Assembly: GCA_014728295.1 (NCBI GenBank)
Contig: WJLW01000033.1
Span: 167,752-231,751, forward strand
Direction of reading: 5' to 3'
Origin: Chitinivibrionales bacterium
GTDB lineage: Bacteria > Fibrobacterota > Chitinivibrionia > Chitinivibrionales > WJKA01
DNA length: 64,000 bases
In this document: positions 44,329 to 53,091 of the stretch, piece after piece
Numbering within the stretch: the first letter of the stretch is position 1
How the letters are laid out: each line of letters begins with the position of its first letter
Program-made: the position numbers and the translations under genes
The notes under the pieces: generated by a model
Told to the model about the DNA's origin: nothing
The model's database searches: none
The model's input: only the letters and a program-made list of their open reading frames with translations

Positions 44329-45727
44329 AACAACGACGCTACCCCGCAAACTCCTCAGCGGGCGTGAGTATATCGGGGTTGATAAAATAGACGGGCCTCT
44401 GCTCTTTGTCGGCAGGACCCATCCGGTCGGCTATCGCGAGCTTGTGGAATGTGTCGATCCGCAAGGTGGCATTCGCCTGGGCATTGTGCTTGAATCCTCA
44501 CGGGAAGCGGTTGTGGTGCAGGTCTTCGAAGGAACCGCCGGGATGACCATGCCGCAATCACGGGTGCGATTTCTGGGCGAGCCGCTCAAGCTGGGAGTAT
44601 CCACAGCGATGCTTGGCCGTGTCTTTAACGGACTGGGGCGGGTGAGAGACGGTGGGCCGCAACCGCCTTCGGATGCTGAACTTAATGTCAACGGCATGCC
44701 GATCAATCCAACAGCGCGCCAGTACCCCCGTGACTTTATTCAAACAGGCATTTCGGTAATTGACGGAATGAACACGCTGATCCGCGGACAGAAGCTTCCC
44801 TTGTTTTCGGGCAACGGCCTGCCGCACAATGAGCTTGCCGCTCAGATTGCGCGTCAGGCGAAAATCCGCGGCAGCGAAACGCAATTTGCGGTTGTGTTTG
44901 CCGCAATGGGCGTTAAGCATGATGTCGCGCAGTTTTTTACGGCCTCATTTGAGCAAAGCGGGGTGCTTGAAAATGTAGCGCTATTTCTTTCACTGGCCGA
45001 CGACCCGTCGATCGAGCGTCTCATCACCCCCCGCATGGCATTGACACTTGCCGAGCACCTGGCATTCAACGAAAACATGCACGTACTGGTGATCATGACC
45101 GACATGACGAACTACTGCGAGTCGCTGCGCGAGATATCAACTATCCGCGGCGAAATTCCTTCCCGTAAAGGCTACCCCGGTTACCTCTATTCGGATCTGG
45201 CCGAACTGTATGAGCGTTCCGGTATGGTCAAGGACAGGCCCGGCTCCATTACGTCCCTGCCAATTCTCACCATGCCCAACGATGACATCTCCCATCCTAT
45301 TCCCGACTTGACGGGATATATTACCGAAGGTCAGATTGTATTCGAACGGGAGATGGACGGGCGAAGTATCTATCCGCCGGTTGCCGGTCTGCCTTCGCTC
45401 TCCCGGCTCATGAAGGACGGTATCGGTGAAGGAATGACGCGTGCGGACCACCCGCATCTGGCAAGCCAGCTTTTCGCCGCCTACAGCTATGTCAAGGACG
45501 TGCGTAATCTCGCATCCGTCATTGGTGAAGAGGAGCTTACCCCCCTTGATCACCAGTACCTCGATTTTGGCGCGGCATTCGAAAAGCATTTCGTCTCCCA
45601 GAAAACCGACGAAGACCGCAGCATCGAACAGACACTGGATCTGGGCTGGGAAGCGCTGCGTCTGCTACCGGCCGATGAACTCCACCGTGTTACCGATGAA
45701 GAAATCGATACCTATTACAACGGATAA
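44321..45727 (+). CDS. ntpB: V/A-type ATPase regulatory subunit B
   Basis: 468 residues. It is homologous to subunit A but lacks a P-loop lysine in the expected place ([18 protein letters not shown]). [29 protein letters not shown] and [20 protein letters not shown] are hallmarks of the B subunit. It alternates with A around the head and is non-catalytic. Confidence 0.97.
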   Translation: MPETTTLPRKLLSGREYIGVDKIDGPLLFVGRTHPVGYRELVECVDPQGGIRLGIVLESSREAVVVQVFEGTAGMTMPQSRVRFLGEPLKLGVSTAMLGRVFNGLGRVRDGGPQPPSDAELNVNGMPINPTARQYPRDFIQTGISVIDGMNTLIRGQKLPLFSGNGLPHNELAAQIARQAKIRGSETQFAVVFAAMGVKHDVAQFFTASFEQSGVLENVALFLSLADDPSIERLITPRMALTLAEHLAFNENMHVLVIMTDMTNYCESLREISTIRGEIPSRKGYPGYLYSDLAELYERSGMVKDRPGSITSLPILTMPNDDISHPIPDLTGYITEGQIVFEREMDGRSIYPPVAGLPSLSRLMKDGIGEGMTRADHPHLASQLFAAYSYVKDVRNLASVIGEEELTPLDHQYLDFGAAFEKHFVSQKTDEDRSIEQTLDLGWEALRLLPADELHRVTDEEIDTYYNG

Positions 45728-45807
45728 AACATGAACAATCAAATATGCAGTGCGGATTGTAACGCGGATACCCGCTGATCGAACATTTTGCACAAGCCGA
45801 CAAAACC

Positions 45808-46473
45808 ATGACCCAGCTTAACTGCGCACCCACCAAAACCAATCTCATGAAGCTGCGTAACGATCTCAGCTTTGCGCAGGAAGGCCATGAGTTGCTTGAT
45901 CAGAAACGAAATATCCTCATAATCGAGCTGATGAATTTCGTCGACCAGGCAGTTGACTATCAGCACCGCATCGAGGAGGCCCTGGCCGCTGCATATCGCG
46001 AGTTACATGACGCCGTTTTGCACAGGGGGCGTCTAAAGGTGTTGAATTTGTCAAGTTCTGTCAACATCAAAGCCGAAGCGACTATCAGAACCCGCAAGGT
46101 AATGGGTGTGCCGCTCCCCATCGTGGATACCGAATTTGAGGAAAAGGGCCCTTTTTTCAGTCCCGAAGGAACCAGCTATCACATCGAATCCGCACTCCAG
46201 GAATTTAAGAACGCACTCAAAATGCTGGGCAAACTTGCCGAGCTCAAAGTGTCGGTTCTGCGCCTGGCCAACGAAGTGCGCAAAACCATACGTAAAGTCA
46301 ATGCGCTCGAAAAGATAGCTATCCCCGATCTCAAGGAAACTGTACATGCGATTCAGAACCGATTGGAAGAAAACGAACGTGATATGTTCAGCCTGATGAA
46401 AACCGTCAAGGAGCGTCTGGAACAAAAACGTAAACATGAAAGGGAGACGGCGCATCATGGGACCGATTCATAA
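45808..46473 (+). CDS. ntpD: V/A-type ATPase subunit D
   Basis: 221 residues. Two long helices form the central shaft: APTKTNLMKLRNDLSFAQEG with HELLDQKRNILIIELM at the N-terminus, and KVNALEKIAIPDLKETVHAI near the C-terminus, both diagnostic of subunit D. An 80-base gap separates it from subunit B. The stop overlaps the UspA-like gene by 17 bases, so that gene may be part of the transcript. Confidence 0.93.
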   Translation: MTQLNCAPTKTNLMKLRNDLSFAQEGHELLDQKRNILIIELMNFVDQAVDYQHRIEEALAAAYRELHDAVLHRGRLKVLNLSSSVNIKAEATIRTRKVMGVPLPIVDTEFEEKGPFFSPEGTSYHIESALQEFKNALKMLGKLAELKVSVLRLANEVRKTIRKVNALEKIAIPDLKETVHAIQNRLEENERDMFSLMKTVKERLEQKRKHERETAHHGTDS

Positions 46474-46945
46474 AATCCTGGTATTGATCGACGGAACCGA
46501 ACAATCCATTACTGCCGCCCAGTTTAGCATTTGCCTGGCGCATTCTTCCGGCGCCGAACTCACCGCTCTCTACGTTGTCAATAAGCGCGCTCTCGATGAT
46601 TTGCTCAAATCACGCATTTTTCTCCAGGAAGAACAAAGCGAATACCAACATGACCTTGAAACCGACGCCGAGCGCTATCTCAATCACGTGCAAAAGATGG
46701 CGCAGGATAAAGGCGTCGATATAGAAACCATAAGCAAATCCGGAACCGTTCACCGCGAGGTCATCGAATCCATCAAAGCCGGGGATTATGATCTGCTTGT
46801 CATGGGAGAAATCTCCCGCATCCGTTCCCGCCGCGACGAATTCTACAACGAAGCCGAACGCACCATGCGCCTGTCCCCCTGCTCCGTCCTGGTTGTCAAG
46901 GATGAGGAGAAGGTCTTCGAGATGTTCGAGCGGTGGGATGATTGA
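46457..46945 (+). CDS. universal stress protein (UspA fold)
   Basis: 162 residues. It opens with HKILVLIDGTEQSITAAQFS and closes with LSPCSVLVVKDEEK, the outer strands of the Usp alpha/beta fold. The usual nucleotide motif, G-2X-G-9X-G(S/T), is replaced by MGEISRIRSRRDEFYNEAER, so ATP binding is doubtful. GGGAG is ten bases before the ATG; the frame also opens at 46436. Its place after the ATPase suggests a regulatory or stability role, which is inference only. Confidence 0.85.
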   Translation: MGPIHKILVLIDGTEQSITAAQFSICLAHSSGAELTALYVVNKRALDDLLKSRIFLQEEQSEYQHDLETDAERYLNHVQKMAQDKGVDIETISKSGTVHREVIESIKAGDYDLLVMGEISRIRSRRDEFYNEAERTMRLSPCSVLVVKDEEKVFEMFERWDD

Positions 46946-47140
46946 ATGGCTGGATAGCTGCAAGATTTGGAAGAATCGTCCCGCCCGGAGCATCGGGATC
47001 GGTTTTTACAGCTTCAAACTTATAAAGCCTCATCCCCGGCTCAATTGGGGATGTCGGCGGAGATTGGATTTCGTAAATAAAAAAATGTATCATATACCAT
47101 AAGCAGGAATCGCCCCCAAACACCGGAAGGATTGCACCAC

Positions 47141-47590
47141 ATGGCACTGGTTGACCTCATATCCCCCGACATTATCAAAATCCCCCTGCAATCAAGCAAT
47201 AAACCCGAAGTGCTTCGCGAACTTGTGCACGTGCTCAAAGACTCCGGCCGGATTGACGATTACGACGGCGTTCTCGAAGCAATCAAGGCCCGCGAAGAGA
47301 AGCAAAGCACCGGACTCGAAAGCGGCATCGCCGTGCCACACGCAAAATCCCCCGCCGTAGCCTCCCTCAAGATGGCAATCGGTATCGCTCCCCAGGGCAT
47401 CGAATTCAACGCAATGGACGGAAACCCTTCCACTCTCTTTTTCATGCTCGTTGCCCCGCCCGATCAGAGTGGTCCCCACGTCGAAGCACTCGCCGAAATT
47501 GCCAAGCTGGCTCAATCCAAAGCCGTTCTCAAAGCGCTGGTTAATGCCGATAGCGCTGAGGAAGTGGTGGAATTGCTGGTCGAAGAGTGA
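47141..47590 (+). CDS. PTS EIIA-like protein, PtsN/fructose type
   Basis: 149 residues. GIAVPHAKS contains the phosphorylatable histidine (His67), and the surrounding TGLESGIAVPHAK and LFFMLVAPPDQSGPHVEALA are typical of the EIIA domain of PtsN and fructose permeases. No EIIB, EIIC or HPr gene is near, so a regulatory (PtsN-like) role fits better than sugar uptake. GGAAGG is ten bases before the ATG. TTGGAT (47064) and TATCAT (47088) may form a weak promoter. Confidence 0.88.
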   Translation: MALVDLISPDIIKIPLQSSNKPEVLRELVHVLKDSGRIDDYDGVLEAIKAREEKQSTGLESGIAVPHAKSPAVASLKMAIGIAPQGIEFNAMDGNPSTLFFMLVAPPDQSGPHVEALAEIAKLAQSKAVLKALVNADSAEEVVELLVEE

Positions 47591-47597
47591 GAACGAT

Positions 47598-47636
47598 GCT
47601 AGTGTAGTGTATCTCAAATACGAATATGTTACCACG
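47598..47636 (-). repeat. 39-bp interspersed repeat, inverted copy
   Basis: Exact reverse complement of 7953-7991 over 39 bases, beginning eight bases after the PtsN-like stop codon. As at the other site, the repeat lies right behind the 3' end of a gene. Confidence 0.85.
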
Positions 47637-47741
47637 GGCCCTTTTCATCCCTGTCTTCGTTGCTCATCAGTTGAATACACCCGGTATTCGCCATCTTCGC
47701 GCCTCAACAGGAACGAAAATAGCTTCTCGCAAACACACACT

Positions 47742-47764
47742 TATTTGAGATACACTACACTAGC
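47742..47764 (+). repeat. 23-bp partial copy of the interspersed repeat
   Basis: The last 23 bases of the 39-bp repeat in direct orientation, ending ACACTACACTAGC. The first 16 bases of the full repeat are missing here and replaced by unrelated sequence. Confidence 0.8.
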
Positions 47765-47977
47765 CCCCCGCCTTTACGCACATATTTTGCCGCACAGCGC
47801 AGAATCGAGGCCCCCTGCCCGCTGCTCGTTTATGCGCATTGATTTCTGGCTGACCAATTGCCTCCGTATGCAATTTTCATTATACGATATTTTGCTCCAC
47901 TAAATTTGTAAGATATTTATTGACAATTACTTACGTGCAAATTGCGCATAGAGTAGAAATCGATTGTGCATCTTTGC

Positions 47978-47995
47978 TGTTCAATCTATTGAACA
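47978..47995. promoter_or_regulatory. 18-bp perfect palindrome, putative operator, copy B
   Basis: TGTTCAATCTATTGAACA. Its 16-bp core is the reverse complement of the core at 3479-3496. It lies 333 bases before the lipoprotein gene at 48328 and about 50 bases after a TTGACA hexamer, where it could control a promoter. Confidence 0.5.
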
Positions 47996-48327
47996 AAAAA
48001 CGTCGATTCACCTGCATTCTCCACGCTAATTCCCTTATAATATGGTCAAAGGAAGCAGATATGGCTAACCTAGCGTGGTGCCAAAAAAACTTGCCCATAA
48101 AATATTGCACAAGTTATTTTAATAGTTGTCTTGATTGTGCTAGGTGTGATGGAGTTGTCAGTAGCTTGGAAAATACACATAAAAGGATTTTTCTTTTCTG
48201 CTCTCCCACCATTTCAAGAACGAATCAAAGGTATCCTTCCGGATTTAAGTGTTTAAGTACAGCATTAGGGGAATCAGGTAACGTAATTTAGTATAAACTC
48301 TAACAACCATTATATAAGGAGTTACGT

Positions 48328-49509
48328 ATGAACCGTTTGAAATTGCTATCAGAGGTATTGGCGATAGCAAGTATGGTGTTTTTGCTGAATAATTGCTACG
48401 AGCCTGAACAAATGGTTTCGGTCAATCCTAATCCTCCGACTGAGTCAAAAATAAAGCCCATAAATGTCGGGGCACAAATTTGTAATCCTTCAGCTTCAAA
48501 CAACCCAAGGCACTTTGAAGGACAAATGCTTTGGTTGGGATTTGATCAATTATCGGTAAATGTTCCGGCTAAATGGGCAAGCGAATATAAAACTGGCGCA
48601 GGCGAAGTTATTCAGCATGATCGGCTGCAGATCACCGATGAAACAAACACACTCACTTGGTATATGATGAAACCAGACTTCATAACCGGCGCTCAATTCC
48701 AAGATCCAGAGTGGAGTACGCACCCTGACTATATCGCTGTACTCGGACAAAAAGCGGGAATAGGAGATATCTGGGGTGGGTATGTTGCCCGAATATCGGA
48801 TAAGAAGATACTGAAATTCAATGATAATAAATTAGCCGGTGTCTCTACCCCGCACTTGTGGCTTCCGGAACCGGATGCGAGTGCGATACCTGATTTGCAG
48901 GATGTTGCAACCACTCAATTCACCCCTTCAAACGCAGCCTCATTTGACAGTGATGGCAATGTGGATAAAGCAACTGTTCAAGAATTTTTCGGAACAGACT
49001 CAGTTAAAATTGTATATGTATTAAATGAATTTATTTATTTCATTGACTATTCACAGGCCTCACCTGCTGCTGTGAAACTCAATGTGCCCGCGGATAAAGA
49101 AGGGTATAAGGTGGAGAGTCCGATGATATCTCCCAATGGTGAATGGATTGCTTACCACTATCGACTTGCCGAAGACGGGATAGCATACATTCAAAAACTG
49201 GAAGCAAACTCATCCCCGATTTTGGCAAGTTCTCCCGGTACGGATCCGCATTGGTTTGTTGATCCGGACTCAAGGGAGCTGTTCCTTATTTATGCTGATG
49301 CCGTAGGTCCCCTGGGGGCATATCTGGATGAAGTTCCTCAGGATGGTTCCGAGGGTAATACCTATTACCGTTTGATAAACCTTAATTCAAGCTGGCGTCG
49401 TGTCGGGGAAGAGAATCTGCTTTTAGGTCTTCCATTTCAGGGTGGTATAACCAAAGATGGAACAGCATTGGTAACCGGATACCAGTGGGCCTATATCTAC
49501 CTATTCTAA
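48328..49509 (+). CDS. putative lipoprotein related to the propeller protein at 3620
   Basis: 393 residues. The leader VLAIASMVFLLNNC ends in a cysteine that may be lipidated, although the lipobox is not canonical. TDSVKIVYVLNEFIYFIDYS and ESPMISPNGEWIAYHYRL resemble segments of the exported protein at 3620-5182, pointing to a shared beta-propeller fold. It lacks that protein's C-terminal tail. AAGGAG precedes the ATG. It starts a three-gene set with an outer-membrane barrel and a second lipoprotein, so the three may form a surface complex. Function unknown. Confidence 0.78.
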   Translation: MNRLKLLSEVLAIASMVFLLNNCYEPEQMVSVNPNPPTESKIKPINVGAQICNPSASNNPRHFEGQMLWLGFDQLSVNVPAKWASEYKTGAGEVIQHDRLQITDETNTLTWYMMKPDFITGAQFQDPEWSTHPDYIAVLGQKAGIGDIWGGYVARISDKKILKFNDNKLAGVSTPHLWLPEPDASAIPDLQDVATTQFTPSNAASFDSDGNVDKATVQEFFGTDSVKIVYVLNEFIYFIDYSQASPAAVKLNVPADKEGYKVESPMISPNGEWIAYHYRLAEDGIAYIQKLEANSSPILASSPGTDPHWFVDPDSRELFLIYADAVGPLGAYLDEVPQDGSEGNTYYRLINLNSSWRRVGEENLLLGLPFQGGITKDGTALVTGYQWAYIYLF

Positions 49510-49565
49510 GCATAATAAAGTATTGCACATGGTTATGAAAATTAATTACACAGGAGAACACTAAC

Positions 49566-50723
49566 ATGAAAATTTTGAAATTTGCGATTTCAGGCTTTTG
49601 CATAGTGCTAATTGGTGTCTTTACTTATCAAACAATACATCCATCAAACGGCGCGGATGTATGCGAGACACCCTGGGCGAGCATCGGTGGATGTGGCGCC
49701 GGTGGCTCTGGCGGTGGTGGTGGCGGCGCCAAATGGGTTGGAAAAGGCGTGTCTGGCGGGTTGGTCGATCTGCAAGTTATGTACGCCTATTCAATGGGGC
49801 AAAACTTCTTCAACAATACTATCACACCAAGATTTAGTACAAAGATTGCATGGAAGCATTCCGTGGGGGTTAGCATTCCTGTTACTTCAAAAATTGGTGA
49901 AGTGCAGCCGGAATCAATTTTTGACGAGAAGTACGCTATTACGGGTGGTATGGGCGACATCGCCCTGGATTACAGTTATGCATTAGGTATGGAAGGTCAG
50001 TATTCAATAGGGCTCAATCTAACGTTGCCTACCGGTCAGTATGACATCAAGCGGGGCAAAGATTCAAAAAAAGGATTTCTGCCGGCCAGCTTACAAAAAG
50101 GCGGTGGTCTTTATGGAGCAGGTGCTTCACTGGGATATACCAAAGACGTTGAAGACGGTCTTTGGCTGTTTGATGTTTCTTACACTCACCCGATGAATAT
50201 GAAGCTGGTTACGGGTGAAAATCAGTTCCTGGACGACTATTTTGCAAATTATAAACACCTTGAGGATGATGAAAGATTCCATTACCGATTTAAACCATAT
50301 GGTGAGACAGACCTGGGTGGATACAGTCCGCCCTCACTCACTTTGAGCGCATATTACGGGTACAAAGGCATTGTAGGTTACATGCATTCATGGGGAATAA
50401 CCTATAGCATGCCTTTTGGCGTTGCATGGATACCTTCAGAGGCTCTTGCTGCCGATGAATCGAAAACCAAATATAACCCCCGTCCAGATCCTGATCATCA
50501 GGTGTGGAGTGCAACACTGAATTGGGGCATGGAACGTGAGGATAAAAAGTTCCCGCTCTTTTTTGCAATATCATTGCCAATTCATGATAAAACAAATGCT
50601 GAGCTTGATCCTGATGATAATAAGTTTGACCCTGAAAATTTCAATGTGTGGGATCCGCCGGACATGAAAGATTTTCTGCAACAATGGACGCTCTCGATTG
50701 GCGTAAAAGTAACAATGTTCTAA
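49566..50723 (+). CDS. outer-membrane beta-barrel protein with glycine-rich N-terminus
   Basis: 385 residues. A signal sequence is followed by CGAGGSGGGGGGAKWVGKG, then amphipathic strands such as FSTKIAWKHSVGVSIPV, YSIGLNLTLPTGQYD and LTLSAYYGYKGIVGYM, ending in VKVTMF with a terminal phenylalanine. This suits a transporter-like barrel of about 12 or more strands, possibly related to the MetA/phenol-pathway family. AGGAG precedes the ATG. Codon use is somewhat AT-richer than in the flanking biosynthetic genes. Confidence 0.75.
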   Translation: MKILKFAISGFCIVLIGVFTYQTIHPSNGADVCETPWASIGGCGAGGSGGGGGGAKWVGKGVSGGLVDLQVMYAYSMGQNFFNNTITPRFSTKIAWKHSVGVSIPVTSKIGEVQPESIFDEKYAITGGMGDIALDYSYALGMEGQYSIGLNLTLPTGQYDIKRGKDSKKGFLPASLQKGGGLYGAGASLGYTKDVEDGLWLFDVSYTHPMNMKLVTGENQFLDDYFANYKHLEDDERFHYRFKPYGETDLGGYSPPSLTLSAYYGYKGIVGYMHSWGITYSMPFGVAWIPSEALAADESKTKYNPRPDPDHQVWSATLNWGMEREDKKFPLFFAISLPIHDKTNAELDPDDNKFDPENFNVWDPPDMKDFLQQWTLSIGVKVTMF

Positions 50724-50752
50724 AACACAATCTTTATCTCAAGGAGATTCAA

Positions 50753-51172
50753 ATGATCAAGAAGCTTTTTGCGACCGGACTGATTGCTTTCACTGCATTA
50801 GCAGTTGTTTCCTTTAATGCATGCGAAGATGATGATCCGCCAAATGGTCCTAGCGGCTGCGATTCTTTGATGTTTACAAAGCCTGATTCTGCTGCTACGT
50901 ACAAAGTTGGCGATACGCTTGCACTTGAGTGGTGTCATCAAGAACCATATCCGTATTCTCAAATTTTGATAAAGTATACTACTGATGGTGGCGGTACCTG
51001 GGCCGATGTTGGCTCAGAAGCTTTGGATGATTGGTACCCATTTACTCCAAACGATAAAAATTTTGAATTGGTTTTGACTGCAGATCATGTTGGGGAACTC
51101 GTTTTTGAAATTAAAGATTATGACGGCAACCAGGTCAGTTACAGTCTTGCAGTCGTCACGGTAGAGCCATAA
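50753..51172 (+). CDS. small surface lipoprotein with Ig-like domain
   Basis: 139 residues. The leader LIAFTALAVVSFNAC is followed by EDDDPP, an acidic run right after the cysteine that resembles the surface-export signal of Bacteroidetes lipoproteins. The rest (TKPDSAATYKVGDTLALEW, then ILIKYTTDGGGTWADVG) looks like an Ig-like beta-sandwich of the type seen in fungal-like Kre9/KNH domains. AAGGAG precedes the ATG at 50753, 29 bases after the barrel gene. It probably works with that barrel. Confidence 0.75.
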   Translation: MIKKLFATGLIAFTALAVVSFNACEDDDPPNGPSGCDSLMFTKPDSAATYKVGDTLALEWCHQEPYPYSQILIKYTTDGGGTWADVGSEALDDWYPFTPNDKNFELVLTADHVGELVFEIKDYDGNQVSYSLAVVTVEP

Positions 51173-51177
51173 CTAGC

Positions 51178-52272
51178 ATGCCCGCCTCCCCCAAAATCCT
51201 CATTCTCGGTGCCGGTGGTTTCATCGGCTCGCACCTGTTGGAGCGCATTCTGACTACCACCGACCGGCAGGTCATCGGCATCGACATACAGTCATCCAAG
51301 ATCGAGCATTTGCTTGACAGCGAGCGGCTGACATTTGCGCAGCTCAACGTACACGACACCAGGGCCGTAACGGAGTACATCGAACAGGCGGATATTGTCA
51401 TTTCGCTGGTCGCCTTATGCAATCCGGCGCTCTACAATACGATTCCGCTTGACGTAATTGATATCAACTTCAATCGTCCCTACGAGCTTGTCAAGGTGTG
51501 CGCCAGGATGGGGAAGTGGTTGATTCATTTTTCAACCAGCGAAATTTACGGTCGCACAATTGCCAGCTATACCGGTCTCAGCTACGAAGAGCAGGAGCCA
51601 AAAAATTATCTGCTCAACGAAGACGAAACTCCGCTGGTGTTGGGGCCGATTTCAAACCAGCGCTGGAGTTATGCATGCGCCAAGCAGCTTCTGGAGCGTG
51701 TTCTGTACGCATTTGCTTTCGAGAAGGGATTGCAGTATTCGGTGATCCGGCCATTCAATTTTATTGGCCCGCGCATGGATTTCATTCCCGGTGTTGACGG
51801 AGAAGGAACGCCGCGGGTGCTGGCCTGTTTCATGGAAGCGTTGCTGTTTCACAAGCCGATCCGGCTTGTCGACGGTGGACTGAACCGGCGCGTGTTTACC
51901 TACATCGACGATGCCGTGGATGCCCTCATGTGTATGTTGCGGCATCCAGATCAGGCAAAAGGTCATGCATTTAATGTCGGTAATGTCGCTAATGAGATAT
52001 CGATCGCTGATCTTGCCAGAAAGATGGTTGCCACTTACAAAGATTTGCGTCCCGAATTTTCCGAATGCGACTTTGAAATCAACGTTGTTTCGGGTAAAGC
52101 CTTCTACGGTGAAGGATATGAAGATTCGGATCGGCGCGTGCCCGATATCGCCAAAGCGCGTGAGCTGATCGGGTGGGAGCCCAAAACCGGTCTTGATCGT
52201 GCTTTACGAAATACGATGCGCGCCTATATCGAGCAGTACGCAAGTGCGGCTGCGTGCAGGAAGGCCTGCTGA
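51178..52272 (+). CDS. NAD-dependent UDP-glucuronate decarboxylase, ArnA C-domain type
   Basis: 364 residues. ILGAGGFIGSHLLERIL is the NAD-binding loop. FSTSEIYGR (Ser121, Glu122) and RWSYACAKQL (Tyr165, Lys169) give the extended-SDR catalytic set. GPISNQRWSYACAKQ, RPFNFIGPRMD, DGGLNRRVFTYIDD and YYGKGYQD-like GEGYEDSDRRVPDIAKA strongly resemble the dehydrogenase half of ArnA, which oxidises and decarboxylates UDP-glucuronate. The formyltransferase half is absent. It probably makes UDP-4-keto-pentose for the surface polysaccharide or lipid encoded downstream. Confidence 0.82.
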   Translation: MPASPKILILGAGGFIGSHLLERILTTTDRQVIGIDIQSSKIEHLLDSERLTFAQLNVHDTRAVTEYIEQADIVISLVALCNPALYNTIPLDVIDINFNRPYELVKVCARMGKWLIHFSTSEIYGRTIASYTGLSYEEQEPKNYLLNEDETPLVLGPISNQRWSYACAKQLLERVLYAFAFEKGLQYSVIRPFNFIGPRMDFIPGVDGEGTPRVLACFMEALLFHKPIRLVDGGLNRRVFTYIDDAVDALMCMLRHPDQAKGHAFNVGNVANEISIADLARKMVATYKDLRPEFSECDFEINVVSGKAFYGEGYEDSDRRVPDIAKARELIGWEPKTGLDRALRNTMRAYIEQYASAAACRKAC

Positions 52273-52994
52273 TTAACCGAAGTATCTCTGTATTCATGCC
52301 GGCCTACAATGCCGCCCGGCACATTGCAAGCGTGATTGACAGAATGCCGGAATCAGTCTGGCCGAACGTGAACAATTTCTGGATTATCAATGACGGCTCG
52401 ACCGATGAGACCGGAAATGTCATCGACGAGTTGTCACACGCAAATGCGGCAATAAAGCCGCAACACTTTGACCGGAACAAAGGCTATGGAGAAGCTGTTC
52501 GCCAAGGACTGGAATTGTGCAAAGTCGATAGATGCGATGCAGCCCTATGCCTTCATGCCGATGGGCAATATCCACCGGAGTCGTTACCGCAGCTTGCGGC
52601 AAAGGTCTTTAACGACGGCTACGACATTGTTCAGGGATCACGAATCGCATCCAAAACCGCATTGTCCGGTGGCATGCCGCTTTACAAATTTGTAGCGAAC
52701 CGTTCACTCACGTTCTTTGAAAATATCGTATTCGGTCTGAAGATGACCGACTATCACAGCGGGTACCTTATTTACAGTCGCAAAGCACTGGAGTCAATTC
52801 CCTTCGATACGCTCAGCGCCGGCTTTGATTTTGATCTCGAAGTCATCGCCTGTGCCCGGGCCCGCAGTTTGAAAATCGGCGAGGTGCCGATTCAAACGCG
52901 GTATGCAGATGAAATTTCTCATCTCAATCCGATTAGATACGGCCTGCGGGTCGTGGGGGTGATGATTAATTATTTTCTTGGTCGCTATAAATAA
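52254..52994 (+). CDS. family 2 glycosyltransferase, DPM-like
   Basis: 246 residues. ISVFMPAYNAARHIASVI, INDGSTDETGNVI, NKGYGEAVRQGL and LHADGQYPPESLP are the GT-A nucleotide-sugar motifs of polyprenyl-phosphate mannosyl/glucosyltransferases. There is no C-terminal membrane anchor, so it acts on the cytosolic face. The start is a GTG at 52254, overlapping the decarboxylase by 19 bases, with AGGAAGG just inside it, so a later non-ATG start is possible. It is probably co-translated with the sugar-nucleotide enzyme and uses its product or a related sugar. Confidence 0.88.
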   Translation: MQEGLLINRSISVFMPAYNAARHIASVIDRMPESVWPNVNNFWIINDGSTDETGNVIDELSHANAAIKPQHFDRNKGYGEAVRQGLELCKVDRCDAALCLHADGQYPPESLPQLAAKVFNDGYDIVQGSRIASKTALSGGMPLYKFVANRSLTFFENIVFGLKMTDYHSGYLIYSRKALESIPFDTLSAGFDFDLEVIACARARSLKIGEVPIQTRYADEISHLNPIRYGLRVVGVMINYFLGRYK

Positions 52995-53091
52995 CCTGTG
53001 CGGCAGGAGCCAAACAAAAACCTCATTTTAATCATATTATGCGATACTGCTTCGACCACAAAAAACGCAACGTCTGCCGGAATGCCTTGAA

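Larger units (their letters stand above)
47598..47764. mobile_element. 167-bp MITE-like element with 23-bp inverted ends
   Basis: The left end (47598-47620) is the exact reverse complement of the right end (47742-47764). The left end extends into a 39-bp match (47598-47636) to the repeat at 7953-7991. There is no reading frame for a transposase inside. I could not see a target-site duplication. It may be a non-autonomous element, a chance pairing of two copies of a dispersed repeat, or a hairpin-forming 3' sequence. Confidence 0.5.
47591..48327. other. 737-bp gap with repeat element and operator-like palindrome
   Basis: No convincing gene. It contains the inverted-repeat element at 47598-47764, TTGACA at 47920-47925 without a good -10, the 18-bp palindrome at 47978-47995, and ATATAAGGAG just before the next start. 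A 123-codon frame at 47920-48291 lacks a ribosome site and domain and is not accepted. Confidence 0.6.

Noticed and set aside
45739..45966. 75-codon minus-strand frame at the start of subunit D
   Set aside because: Antisense to the conserved N-terminus of the ATPase subunit D gene.
47920..48291. 123-codon frame before the lipoprotein gene
   Set aside because: No Shine-Dalgarno, no domain, unlikely composition, and it overlaps operator-like sequence.
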